From Callorhinus ursinus (lineage: Eukaryota; Chordata; Mammalia; Carnivora; Otariidae): a DNA stretch of 64,000 nucleotides. This document shows positions 47,531 through 59,243 of this stretch, in pieces. A program made the translations under genes and the position numbers. Where the stretch lies: the NCBI RefSeq assembly GCF_003265705.1, contig NW_020313044.1:7478016-7542015 (forward strand), in the 5' to 3' direction. The notes under the pieces are model-generated. The model ran no database searches. It saw only the letters and a list, made by a program, of their open reading frames with translations, and was not told the origin of the DNA. Within the stretch, counting starts at the first letter, position 1. Each line of letters opens with the position of its first letter.

Positions 47531-47702
47531 GGGGCGCCTGGGTGGCTCAGTCGTTAAGCGTCTGCCTTCAGCTCAGGTCACGATCCCAGGACCTCCCTGC
47601 TCAGCAGGAAGCCTGCTTCTCCTTCTCCCACTCCCCCTGCTTGTGTTCCCTCTCTCGCTGTGTCTCTCTCTGTCAAATAAATAAATAAAATCTTAAAAAA
47701 AA
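47531..47702 (+). mobile_element. SINEC (CAN-SINE), sense, young, internally shortened
   Basis: ggggcgcctgggtggctcag head, then the region after gatcccagga jumps to cctccctgctcagcagg, so part of the tRNA-like section with the usual cgagccccgcatc segment is missing. The tail is aaataaataaaatcttaaa. A perfect 18-bp target-site duplication, aaagttagggaaaacttt, lies at 47,513-47,530 and 47,703-47,720. Confidence 0.97.
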
Positions 47703-47720
47703 AAAGTTAGGGAAAACTTT

Positions 47721-48579
47721 GATAACCCAATGTGAATTTGCTAATCCAAAGGGAAAAGATCTGAAGGACAGAACAAAGACCCTAACATTTTCCTACTACA
47801 TGTGTGTATCCCCAGTAGCAGAGATTTAGGTAATCCCAATTCAGAAAATGGATTACAAGAGCACAGTCCAGAACTACGTGCACTGCACTCTATTAGCACC
47901 CAAATGGCAATAGACAGAGCATGGCCTGTTGCCCACCTAGTCGAACATCTGCTGGTCCCAACCAGAATGTTTTAATAATGTTGCAGCTTCCCTTGGTGAA
48001 GTTTTAGGTGGGCTGGGTGTTTAAGTTGAAGCCATCCTGACAAAGGCAAGATCACATGCAGTATGAAGGGTGTTCTGTGTATAAGCTACAAATCCATGTA
48101 AAATAATACCAGAATTATCCCCTCCAAAATTGCATACACACAGATATTTTTTGAGTTTTTTTTCATTTTAATTATGGCATCAAATACCCTTTCAAATGTC
48201 AGAATTAATAAGTTGCTTGTTCATGATATGAATGAGATAAAGTAGGTAACTGCTACTCTTATTCTGCAGCCTTCCCAATCAACTCCTACAGGCAGAGAAT
48301 TGGTTTTACTAATAAAACCATGTCATAAGAAACAAACACAACTTTCATACCCTTTATCCTTATAAAATGGGAAGACAACTGTGTTCCCTCCTCCTTCAAA
48401 ACACAGAGGGAGGTGTGAATTACAGCATCCTGGGAATCTCTTCTCAATCATCCTGTCCCAAGTATGTTCGCAAATGGTACTAAGAACCCTTAAAAAGTTT
48501 AGCCTAGTAATCCTGTTTTAGAAATCTTTCCTGAGGAACTAACCAGAGTTGTTGTGAGGGTTTTTTTTAAAGCAAGAGT
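47721..48579. other. Unassigned, probably unique sequence
   Basis: No recognised repeat or gene. Confidence 0.5.
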
Positions 48580-49905
48580 AGGAGTAGTTCTTTTATTCCT
48601 ACCTTTAAGAGTTAAAATATGGACTTCCAGTACTCTGTTGAATAAAAGTAGTGAGAGTAGATATCCTCGTCTTATTCCTGATCTTAGAGGAAAATCTCTC
48701 AGTTGTTCCACACTGAGTATGAAGTCAGCTGTGGGTTTTTCATCTATGGCATTTATTACGTTGAGCTATGTTCCCTCTAAACCCAGTCTATTGAGCATTT
48801 TTATTGTGAATGGATATTGAATTAGTCAAGTGCTTTTTCTGCATATTATCACATGATTTTTATTCTTCATTTTGTGAATGTGGTGTATCACAGTGATGTG
48901 TTGCAGATATTGAACCATCCTTGCATCCTTGGAATAAATCCCGCTGGCTCATGGTGAATGATCTTTTTAACATACTATTGAATTCAGTTTGCTATTATTT
49001 AATTGACAATTTCTGCATCTGTGTTCATCAGGAATATTGGCCAGTAATTCTCTTTTTTCTTAGGGTCTTTGTCAGGTTTGGGTATCAGTGGAATGATGTC
49101 CTCATAGAATCAACTTGAAATCATTGCTTCCTCTTCTATTTTATTGGTACTCTTTGGGAAGGATAGGTGTAAATTCTTCTTTAAATGTTTGGTAAAATTC
49201 ACCTGTAAGGCCATTTGGTTCTGGACTTTTGTTTGTTGGGAGGTTTTTGATTACTGATTCAATGTTGTTATTAGTAATCGGCCTGTTCAGATTTTCTCTT
49301 TCTTCCTAATTGAGTCTTGGAAAATTGTATGTTTCTAAGAATTTATCCATTTCTTCTAGGTTGTCAAATTTGTTGGCATATAATTGTTTTGTAGTAGTCT
49401 CATAATCTTTGTATTTTTCTGTAATGTTGGTTGTAACATGCCCTCTTTTATTACTGATTTTACTTATTTGAGGCATCTCTTTTGTTTCTGATGAATACTG
49501 ATAAAGATTTTATCAATTTTGTTTATCTTTGCAAAGAATCAGCTTGTAGTTTCATTGATTTGTTCTATTGGGTTTTTTATTTCATTTATTTCTAATCTGA
49601 TCTTTATTAATTTCTTCTAATATCTTTGGTCTTAGTTTGTTCTTTTTCTCATCCCTTTAGGCATAGGTTAATTGCTTATTGGAGATTTTTTCTTGTTTCT
49701 TCAGGTAGTCCTATATCACTATAAAGTTCCCTCTTAGAACTCTTTCTGCTGTATCCCAAAGATTTTAATCTGATTTTTTTTTCCATTTTCATGTCTCCAT
49801 GTATTTTTTTTATTTCCTATTTGATTTCTTCATTGACCCGTTGGTTGACGGGTTGATTTCTTCATTGACCCATTAGTAGCATGTTGTTTAGCCTCTATGT
49901 GAGAT
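48580..49905 (-). mobile_element. LINE-1 mid-ORF2 fragment, antisense, old
   Basis: Minus strand carries ORF2 from the endonuclease-RT linker (about 49,900) to the PLS-LLFN region of the reverse transcriptase (about 48,600), with many stops. The 3' half and 3' UTR of the element are absent at the left end. At the right end it abuts the 5'-UTR repeat array without the endonuclease N-terminus or ORF1. Confidence 0.85.
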
Positions 49906-50700
49906 GGTTAGAGCTGGAGTGGGTAGAGAGTACAGGGTCCCAGAGCACTCTGTACTGGGTCCACTTGGGTGGGAGAATGCAAACAGGAAAGACATGGGCT
50001 GGGGTATTCCTTGCAGGGGATGCTCTGGCATGCTGGTTGGAATGGAAGTAGGCTTAGTCTGGTGAGTCCTCATGGGATGCACACCAGTGCTTCCCTGGTG
50101 GGAATGGCTGGAGCTGGGGGTGGGGCACAGGCTGGATCATTCTGCGTAGGGGAGACCCTAGTGATATAGCTGGAGCTGAAACAGGTGCAGGCTGGGGTGC
50201 TTCTCATAGGTGCCTCTGTGGTGGGATGGCTAAAGCTAAAGTGGGTAAGGTCAGGGGTATCCTGGTATTTTTCAGATTTTTTTAAATTTTTTGTAAGATT
50301 TTATTTATTTATTTGACAGAGAGAGACACAGTGAGAGCAGGAACACAAGCAGGGGGAGTGGGAGAGGGAGAAGCAGGCTTCCCGTGGAGCAGGGAGCCCG
50401 GTGTGGGGCTCGATCCCAGGACCCCGGGATCATGACCTGAGCCGAAGGCAGACACTTAACGACTGAGCCACCCAGGTTCCCTGTATCCTGGCATTTTTCA
50501 TACCATGGCTGCCTTGGTAAGATGACTGGAAGCATGATGGGCATAAGCTGGGGGTTTCCCAATGTGCCCCATGCCAGGGCAGGTTTGGTGGGAAAGCTGG
50601 AACTGGGACATGCCTGAGCAGTAGGGGATATCTTGGAGGAATGGCAGGAATTGATGTGGGATAGGAGCCAGGGCTCACTGAGGTGGTGGACTAGCTAGAA
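49906..50700 (-). repeat. Degenerate ~60-bp tandem array, L1 5'-UTR type
   Basis: About eight diverged units, each with a gatggctggagct-like core followed by gggtgcaggctggggtgc-like and cctcat/ccctgg-like segments. Clear cores lie at about 49,910, 50,035, 50,105, 50,170, 50,225, 50,515 and 50,595. Flanked on one side by L1 ORF2 and on the other by L1 5'-end sequence, so it is best read as the tandemly repeated 5' UTR of an old L1 (inference). A SINE interrupts it. Confidence 0.65.
50275..50482 (-). mobile_element. SINEC (CAN-SINE), antisense
   Basis: T-rich tail, agattttatttatttatttg, gacagagagagacacagtga, gaagcaggcttcccgtggag, and tgagccacccaggttcc. The flanks gtatcctggtatttttca (50,257-50,274) and gtatcctggcatttttca (50,483-50,500) are an 18-bp target-site duplication with one mismatch. 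Confidence 0.96.
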
Positions 50701-51155
50701 CACTTGAAGTTGCTCCCCTCCAGGCTAAAAAGGGGAAACATAAACAATGGTGCTTTCTAGTACCTCCAACCCTGGAGAAAGTTCCAGCAATTTTCCCATT
50801 GTTTGGCAGAGCTTTAGTATTAGTATATAAGTTTCCTTCACTTATAATCTGTTCGGTCTTTAAACCACTGTTCTTGTTTTTTTGCTGTGCCCCAAGTCAG
50901 GCAAATGTGCTCATAGGCCCCTCAGTAAGGATATCCCTCCCTACTGAGAGTTGCCACATTAGGAGTGGGGTTCCCATCATTACTATGTCTCCATCTCTGT
51001 TGCCATTCTCTGGGTGGTCCCTGTATCTTTTGTTGTGTAGAAAGTGCTCAGTCTATATATATAGAGAGAGAGTAATTGCTCTCTCTATATAAGGTATAGA
51101 TTTGGTGTGTCTGGGAGATGAGTTCAGGGTGTTCCTATGCTGCCATCTTGCACCC
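50701..51155 (-). mobile_element. LINE-1 5' end, antisense, old
   Basis: The right edge reads ctatgctgccatcttgcacc; its reverse complement contains gcaagatggca, the YY1-like motif at the start of L1 5' UTRs. Upstream phrases (ggtatagatttggtgtgtct, gagatgagttcagggtgttc) fit an old L1 5' UTR. Together with 48,580-50,700 this would be one L1 lacking ORF1 and the endonuclease N-terminus. Confidence 0.7.
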
Positions 51156-51950
51156 CTCTCCTCTGGCCTTTGTGTTTTTAAGCCTTTTAAAACCTTGTAA
51201 AGTTTTAAATTAGATTATTTTATTATTAATAGATCAGATTTTGAACACAATATTGGCTTATATTTAGATACAACCCATTTCATTATATCAGCACCACCCC
51301 ATATATGTCATCTCTTCTACTGATAGTTATTCATATTTACTTGACTTCTCTCCCCAAAAGGAAGGTTTTGTTTTGTTCACTGCTCTAAATCTCCATGATA
51401 ATTGCCATGATAAGAGAGCGTAAAACAGGAGTTGAATTCTTCTCAGTTACAGCCCTTTATAAAACACCAACTGTGCACAGCAAATTGGATATGCTGTGAC
51501 TCTATGTTGATTTGTGCTTTTCATAGAAACTGTCTACCTAAATGCATTACTGATTTAAATTCTACAGCAACAGTGTGGCAACATGGAAAAAGGTAGACTG
51601 GGAAGAAATAAAGTCCTATTTGCAGCAAAAAATCATGGAGGCTACTAGCTAAGGGAAATAATGTATCTGAAGCCAAGAAATATGAGCAGAGAAATTCAAA
51701 ATTGCCTGTGTAGATGAGAAGATGAATCTTTACCAAGAAAAGAATAGAAAATATAATCCAGGGAATAGGGAGGATATGTGTGTGTGTGTGTGCGCGCATG
51801 CATGTGTGTTTTGAGGGACGGTGACTATGTGATGCTGAAGAACCTTGGAAATGCATATGCATGTGTTCTCACATTCCTAACCTCTAGGAGGTAAGAGAAG
51901 TATTAATAACACCAGGCAGCATGTCTAGTAAGGGACTTATGGAGCCCAGT
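51156..51950. other. Unassigned sequence with (TG)n
   Basis: No gene seen. A (TG)n/(GC)n alternating run lies at about 51,776-51,810. Confidence 0.5.
51776..51810. repeat. (TG)n / alternating purine-pyrimidine run
   Basis: gtgtgtgtgtgtgtgcgcgc followed by atgcatgtgtgt; alternating purine-pyrimidine sequence of the kind that can take up Z-DNA form. Confidence 0.85.
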
Positions 51951-52089
51951 CTTTTCCCAAAGGCATATTACACTTGGGCCTCAAACCATCCTCCCACCCC
52001 CCTTTGTTTTAAACTACATTTGACCTCAAGCACACTTCTCCTTAAACAAACCTCATCCATCTAACTATGAGTACACTCGCACCACACCT

Positions 52090-52480
52090 ACTTACTGTCA
52101 GGGGCTTTTCCGTTCATAAATATTTCACACAAATCCCATCTCTTCTGAGAATGCTCCTTCAAGAGCCTCTGTCATCTGAGATTCCCTATCACTTATTTAC
52201 AGAATATTTGAAATTCATCTGTACTGTTGTTTTATAGTTTTTTAGTTTGGTCAGGTAGATCCTTCTTCTCTACTGAATTTGGAATTTATGCAAATTCTTA
52301 TCATTAAATATAGTCCCATGTATTTTACTATTTGTATATATGAGTTCCTGCTATGCTTGATTAAAGAGGAATGAGTAGATTTAATCTATTCCTCTATTCC
52401 TAGCATTTTGAAAAGAGCCTTGTCCAGTAATTACAGTGCTTGATCTCTGTTGAATGAATGAATATTTTCCATTTTCTGAT
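52090..52480 (+). mobile_element. Possible L2 3' part, sense
   Basis: gagaatgctccttcaagagc and the end cagtgcttgatctctgttga plus atgaatgaata resemble L2. Weak elsewhere. Confidence 0.45.
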
Positions 52481-52484
52481 AGGA

Positions 52485-54445
52485 ATATCTATGTATATTG
52501 CATGCACATTCTACTCTTAGTGTTTGTTACTAACACTAGAACTACCTTTTCAATGCCTATGTCACATAAAGTTGTAGTCTCTTTAGGGTACTAAGGTAAC
52601 AGAGAAAAAATATGCATGTCCACAAAAATTTTAGGGAGCATTGTTGATATCGTGGCATTTATTGGCATTATGAAAGCAAATAATGGAATCCATTAATACC
52701 ATCATTAGCAGTTAATTATTTCTAAATTTATATAGGCCCCAATTGTGGTATTTTCACAATTTTCCCCTCATTCCAGCCATTTTCTACCATAATCACCAAT
52801 ATCTATATTAAATAGTGGGAGGGACATTAACAAGAGAGGTAATATAAGCAAGCCTCCCAATTTGGAGATTTTTCCCTTTGAGTTTTTATTCAGGAATATT
52901 CATTCTATACTTAGCAAATTATCATACAGAACCCTCCCTGTGGACATTGGAAAGTTTCTAGATGGCTTCTAGCTCCCCTGGCGTACTGGCATCTTGGCTT
53001 TCTCTAAATTACAGTAGTAGCAAAGTGGCAGCAAACTTTCTAAGACAAAAATAGAAAGCAGACTACAATCTGTGACCCTATTTAATTGAGAGGCTATTAA
53101 AGGACTGAACTTCTAGAAAACAAAGATGCAAACCAAAGCAGGTTTGATTTCTGACTCTCCCTCCATCCCCCTAAGCAACATTGTCTCCTGTCACTCATTA
53201 CTATTGCTGAAGAATGGGACAGCAAAAATTTAACAATTCAATATAGCAAGTTTCTTTAGGCAATGTGATGACAAATGTGTGGTTTGATTCAGTTATTAAC
53301 TTTTCAACCAGTTATTTTGACAAAAAGATCAAGTGTCTACTAAGTGTTGAACTTGGAGCTAAAGAGAAGTAAATACGAGTTTAGGTTAACTTAACCACAC
53401 TGAATTCAGTGCTCTTGCCCATCAAATGGAAATGATCCGACTTACACCCTGTCACTTTGGAATTGCTATAGAAATCAAATGAGGAAGAAGGCCTAACAGT
53501 GCTGTGGGATAGCACTGTCAACATGGAGTCAGTATTGCTACAGTATTGCTCCATGGGAAACCCAGAGTGAATACCCCAGCATCTGCTTTCACCCCTCCCT
53601 CCCTGCGCAATAGCTATGCAGTTTGAAAAGTATTTATACATCTCCAGCTGCAGAGTGAACCCTTACTGGACCAAGTCAATTTATGCTTGACATTTCTGTG
53701 GTCACATGGGTTGATGAAAGGGTTAGCATGTAATCTAACTTAGCCCCACAAGACTAAAGTAAGTCTTTTGTTAAATGGTAGGGAAAACATTTTTCCCTCA
53801 CTCCTTTCTTCCCACATGTGCATAGCACCTTTGGCAGCTACTATGTGGCTGAAGGAGAATCAGTCTTGGGATGAAACAGACAACATAGGAGACAGAAAGA
53901 TAACAAGAATAGAAACAGGAATGACCCTTTTGGGTCACTTTTCAAAATCTTCATAGAACTTCTACCTTTGAATACCATGGTTACTGAATATGCTTAAAGA
54001 AAAGGAATAAGATCTTTAGTCCTCCACTCAAAACAAACAAAAACAAAAAAACAACTCTGAGAAAAGAAAATGATGGCTTTTCATAGCACCCTAGTGCTAG
54101 CAAGTCTTTTATATGAAAGAAGTTCTCTTAAATACTTCATTTGGGAAAAAAAATTAATACTATTTGAGTAAGTCATCGTAGCCTGAGAAATGATATTAGT
54201 TTTGGATGTACATGAAAGTTGCTTGACAGAATCAGTTAAAAAAAAAAAGAAATTTACCATGAATTCAGTAATTATTCTTGAGAGGTATGATTTTTTTAAT
54301 TGAAAGCACTGAACATCATTGTAAGAGAGACTTCGTACCATCTTTTCAGGATCCATTCAGTAAGGTGCACAATATAATATATAAATATTCATATATACAT
54401 TCCATTATAATAAATACATTGTATACATTAGATAATATATGCATT
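52485..54445. other. Unassigned, probably unique sequence
   Basis: No recognised repeat or gene over about 2 kb. The longest frame is 91 codons at 54,081-54,356 on the minus strand, without a motif. Confidence 0.5.
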
Positions 54446-54463
54446 AAGATATATAGATTAAAG

Positions 54464-56230
54464 GGCAGAGGAGTAGGAGACCTGGATTTCGTCTGGTCTC
54501 AGGAATTCAGCTGAATAGGGATCAAAACATTCTGAACACCTACGAACTCAACAGGAGATCGAAGAAGAGAGTAGCAACAACTCTCTGAACAGAGAAGCGA
54601 CCACTTACTGGAGGGTAGGACGTGTGGAGAAGTGAATCCGAGGCGATATTCGGGAGAATAGACAGTGGGGGAGGGGGCCCCCATCGGCCACTTCTGGCAA
54701 GTGATAAAGCCGCGGAGCGCAAAATCAGAACTTTTAGAAGTCGGCTCCGCTGAGGGACGTTGCTCCAGTGGCTAAGCAGGGGGTGGAACCCTCGTGGGAC
54801 AGTGTGGTCTCAGGACCCTTTCGGGGGTGCCTGAGTGCAGCAGAACTCCCAGGTATTGGAGCCGGGAAGCGGGATGCAGAGACAGAGCCCAGGCGTGGGC
54901 TCTCAGCTTGGGGTTGCCATAAACTGTGATCCGTGGCCCAGTCGGGCCACTGCTCCTCCAGCAGGGACCCAACAAGCGGCAGAGCCGGGGAGACTCCCCT
55001 TCCTCCTCTGGGACGAGCGGCACGGGAGCGCACCGCAGGGATCTGCTGGGTTTGGAGACTCCACACGGGGTCGGGTGCCAGAGATAGAAATGCTCGGTCA
55101 CAGGCTGGGTGAGCACGGAGTGCGGCCAGAGACCAGGGACACGGGAGTGACTACTTTTCTCTGGAGGTGCACTGAGGAGCGGGACCCTGAGTTCTCAGCT
55201 CCTCCGGGTGGAGATTGGGAGGCCACCATTTTCACCCTGGTCCTCCAAAGCTGTACCGAGAGCTTGCAAGGGAAAAAAAGCTCCTGAGAGCAAACCCGAG
55301 CAGCTTGCTTAGCCCGGACCGACAAGGGCGGGGCAATCCCCCTCCGGCAAAGACATTTGGGAACCAGGGCAACAGGCCCCTCCCCCAGAAGATCAGCACG
55401 AACCGCCAGCAAGCCAAGACCAAGTTTACCGATCAAGGAGAACAGGAGAACTCCAGCGCTAGGGAAATACTGCACGTAGAATCCATGGCTTCTTTACCGT
55501 GATTCATTAGTTTTTCCAAAGTTAATTTTTTTAACTTTTTGTTAATGTTTCTTTTTCTCTTTTTCAACCAACATCTTATCAATCCCTTTTTTTGAAATTT
55601 TTTTTTTATTTTTCATTTTTAGAGTCATATTTTATTCCTTCATAGTAGTTACCCTTATTTTTGGCATATATATATATATAAGTTGTTCTCTCTTATAAAT
55701 TTTGAGATACAGTTTCTTCTAACAGATCAAAATATACCCTAAATCACTAGTGTGATGGTCTCCTGCCTGATCACATTCTCTCCCTTTTTTTTCTTTTTTT
55801 TTAAATCTTCTTCTTTCTTTTTTCAAACAACATCTTATCAATTCCTTTTATAAAATCTTTTATAATTTTCATCTTTATAGTCATCTTCCATCCCTTCATT
55901 GTATCAACCCTTATTTTGTACATATATAAGTCTTTCTTTCTTTAAAATTTTAGGAGGCACTTTTATCTAACAGACCGAATTATGCCCAAAATCTAGTGTG
56001 TGGCACTGATCTATGCACTAGCCTGATCATATTTGATCATATTCTGTTTTTCTGTATTGTTCTGTTTTTGTTTTTATCTTTTTCTTTTTTTTTCTTCTCT
56101 TTTTTCTTTATTTCCCTTTCTTTTCCCCTGGTTTCAGGTCTTTTCTGATTTGTATAGAGTATATTTGCTGGGGACATTGTTAACCTGTTAGCATTTTGTT
56201 CTCTCATTCATCTATTCTCCTCTGGACAAA
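54464..56230 (+). promoter_or_regulatory. 5' UTR of L1 element 2
   Basis: GC-rich CpG-bearing first kilobase, then a T-rich half with a longer (TA)n step (about 55,664-55,681) than element 1. It lacks the leading G-run and most of the caagatggc motif. Promoter role is inferred from family knowledge. Confidence 0.7.
54734..55066 (-). other. Antisense ORF in L1 element 2 5' UTR (110 codons)
   Basis: Aligns in the same frame with the C-terminal half of the antisense frame at 8,765-9,406 of element 1, sharing LPLVGSLLEEQWPD and the last ten residues. Relative to element 1 it lacks five residues at an in-frame indel and has lost the upstream part of the frame. Coding status is unproven. Confidence 0.25.
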
Positions 56231-57106
56231 ATGACAGGAGGAAAAAATTCACCTCAACAAAAAGAACAAGAGATAGTACCGTCTGCCAGGGACCTACTCA
56301 AAACGGACATCAGTACGATGTTGGACCTAGAGTTCCGAATCATGACTTTAAAGATATTAGCTGGGCTTGAAAAAAGCATGGAAGATATTAGAGAAACCCT
56401 TTCTGGAGAAATAAAAGAACTAAAATCTAACCAAGTCAAAATCAAAAAGGCTATTAATGAGGTGCAATCAAAAATCGGGGCACTAACTGCTAGGATAAAT
56501 GAGGCAGAAGAGAGAATCAGCGATATAGAAGACCAAATGATGGAAAAAAAGAGGCTGAGAAAAAGAGATAAACAACTACTGGATCACGAGGGCAGAATTC
56601 GAGATGAGCGATACAAGATGAAACAACATTAGAATAATTGGGATCCCAGAAGAAGAAGAAAGAGAGAGAGGGGCAGAAGATATATTCGAGCAAATAATAG
56701 CAGAGAACTTCCCTAATGTGGGGAAGGAAACAGGCACCAAAATCCAGGAGGCATGGAGAACCCCCCTCAAAATCAATAAAAATAGGTCAACACCCTGACA
56801 TCTAATAGTAAAACTTACGAGTCTCAGAGACAAAGAGAAAATCCTGAAAGCAGCTCGGGAGAAGACATATGTAACTTACAATGGTAGAACATTAGATTGG
56901 CAACAGACCTATCCACAGAGACCTGGCAGGCCAGAAAGGACTGGCATGATAACTTCAGAGCACTAAACGAGAAAAATATACTATATCCACCTAGGCTGTC
57001 GTTGAAAATAGAAGGAGAGATAAAAAACCTTCCAGGACAAACAAAAATTAAGGAATTTGCAAACACGAAACCAGCCCTACAAGAAAGATTGAAAGGGGTC
57101 CTCTAA
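56231..57106 (+). pseudogene. L1 ORF1, element 2, broken
   Basis: Starts MTGGKNSPQQKEQE (element 1 has MTRRKN) and is open for 133 codons, covering the N-terminus and most of a Glu/Lys-rich coiled coil (residues about 50-115) that in intact L1 forms the trimer. A small indel near 56,610 then shifts frame into a stop. The RRM-like part (IIGIPEEEE at about 56,637) and the C-terminal domain (open again at 56,897-57,106, ending in KPALQERLKGVL) lie downstream in other frames. A further TGA follows the NRSTP segment near 56,797. Confidence 0.93.
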
Positions 57107-57187
57107 GCAAAGAGAGAGCCTAAAAGCAGCATAGACCAGAAAGGAACACAGACAATATACAATAAGAGTCACCTTACAGGCAATACA

Positions 57188-58773
57188 ATGGCACTAAATT
57201 CATACCTTTCAATAGTTACCCTGAATGTAAATGGGCTAAATGCCCCAATCAAAAGACACAGGCTATCAGATTGGATTAAAAAACAAGACCCATCCATATG
57301 CTGTCTGCAAGAGACTCATTTTAGACCCAAAGACACCCTCAGATTGAAAGTGAGGGGGTGGAAGACCATTTACCATGCTAATGGACACCAAAAGAAAGCT
57401 GGGGTGGCAATCCTTATATCAGACAAACTAGATTTTAAAACAAAGACTGTAATAAGAGATGAGGAAGGACACTATATCCTACTGAAAGGGTCTATCCAAC
57501 AAGAAGATCTAAGAATTGTAAATATCTATGCCCCTAACATAGGAGCAGCCAGTTATATAAGGTAATTAATAACAAAAGCAAAGAAACACATTGACAACAA
57601 TACAATAATAGTGGGGGACTTTAACACCCCCCCTACTGAAATGGACAGATCATCTAAGCAAAAGATCAACCAGGAAATAAAGACTTTAAATGACACACTG
57701 GACCAAATGGACTTCACAGACATATTCAGAACATTCCATCCCAAAGGAACAGAAAATGCATTCTTCTCTAGTGCCCATGGAACATTCTCCAGAATAGATC
57801 ACATCCTAGGTCACAAATCAGGTCTCAACCATTACCAAAAGATTGGGATTATTTCCTGCATATTTTCAGACCAGAATGCTGTGAAACTAGAACTGAATCA
57901 CAAGAGGAAAGTCGGAAAGAACTCAAATACATGGAGGCTAAACAGCATCCTACTAAGAATGAATGGGTCAACCAGGAAATTAAAGAAGAATTAAAAAAAT
58001 TCATGGAAACCAATGAAAATGAAAACACAACTGTTCAAAATCTTTGGGATGCAGCAAAGCAGCCCTGAGAGGAAAGTATATAGCAATACAGGCCTTTCTC
58101 AAGAAACAAGAAAGGTCTCAAATACACAACCTAACCCTACACCTAAAGGAGCTGGAGAAAGAACAGCAAATAAAGCCTAAACCCAGCAGGAGAAGAGAAA
58201 TAATAAAGATCAGAGCAGAAATCAATGAACTAGAAACCAAAAGAACAGTAGAACAAATCAACGAAACTAGGAGCTGGTTCTTTGAAAGAATTAACAAGAT
58301 TGATAAACCCCTGGCCAGACTTATCCAAAAGAAAAGAGAAATGACCCAAATCAACAAAATCATGAATGAAAGAGGAGAGATCACAACCAACACCAAAGAA
58401 ATACAAACAATTCTAAGAACATATTATGAGCAACTCTACGCCAGCAAATTAGATAACCTGGAAGAAATGGGTGCATTCCCTACTGGGTATTTACCACAAA
58501 GATACAAATGTAGGGATCCGAAGGGGTACATGCACCCCAATGTTTATAGCAGCAATGTCCACAATAGCCAAACTGTGGAAAGAGCCAAGATGTCCATCGA
58601 CAAATGAATGGATAAAGAAGATGTGGTATATATACACAATGAAATATTACACAGCCATCAAAAGGAATGAGATCTTGCCATTTGCAACGACGTGGATGGA
58701 ACTGGAGGGTGTTATGCTGAGTGAAATAAGTCAATCAGAGAAAGACATGTATCATATGACCTCACTGATATGA
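57188..58773 (+). pseudogene. L1 ORF2, element 2, reverse transcriptase deleted
   Basis: Starts MALNSYLSIVTLNVNG. The endonuclease keeps LNVNGLN, CCLQETH, NIYAPN, GDFNT and SRIDHILGH, so its catalytic residues look intact, but a TAA near 57,563 (Gln codon in element 1) splits it at residue 126; it is open again from 57,611 to 57,994. The RT N-terminal part is open from 58,044. At about 58,481, after EEMGAF, the sequence jumps out of frame to the last 100 codons (58,471-58,773, ending DMYHMTSLI). The catalytic FADD region, thumb and Cys-rich part are gone. Confidence 0.95.
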
Positions 58774-59225
58774 GGAATTCTTAATCTCAGGAAACAAACT
58801 GAGGGTTGCTGGATGGTGGGCGGTGGGAGGGATGGGGTGGCTGGGTGATAGACATTGGGGAGGGTATGTGCTATGGTGAGCGCTGTGAATTGTGCAAGAC
58901 TGTTGAATCACAGATCTGTACTTCTGAAACAAATAATGCAACATATGTTAAGAAAAAAGGAAAAGAAGAAGATAGCAGGAGGGGAAGAATGAAGGGGAGT
59001 AAGTCAGAGGGGGAGACGAACCATGAGAGAGGACGAACTCTGAAAAACAAACTGAGGGTTCTAGAGGGGAGGGGGTTGGGGGAATGGGTTAGCCTGGTGA
59101 TGGGTATTAAACAGGGCACATTCTGCATGGAGCACTGGGTGTTATTCAAAAACAATGAATCTTGGAACACTACATCAAAACTAATGTTGTATGGTGATTA
59201 ACATAACAATAAAAATTTTTTTAAA
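58774..59225 (+). other. 3' UTR and tail of L1 element 2
   Basis: Same 3' UTR as element 1, with G-rich tract gaggggagggggttggggga (about 59,065-59,084) and terminal tggtgattaacataacaata block. It forms the left arm of an inverted repeat with the 3' UTR of element 3. Confidence 0.9.
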
Positions 59226-59243
59226 AAGATATATAGATTAAAG

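Larger units (their letters stand above)
54464..59225 (+). mobile_element. LINE-1 element 2, sense, internally deleted (4.8 kb)
   Basis: Same family as element 1, with the same 5' UTR, ORF1, ORF2 and 3' UTR layout. A perfect 18-bp target-site duplication, aagatatatagattaaag, lies at 54,446-54,463 and 59,226-59,243. The 5' edge starts at ggcagaggagtagg, about 16 bases later than element 1, so most of the YY1-like core is lost. About 2.1 kb of ORF2 present in element 1 is missing at about 58,481. The aataaa signal is at 59,208-59,213. Confidence 0.97.

Noticed and set aside
49906..50700. Tandem array considered as a coding minisatellite (Gly/Leu/Trp-rich)
   Set aside because: Units differ in length, frames do not hold across units, and the flanks are L1 sequence.
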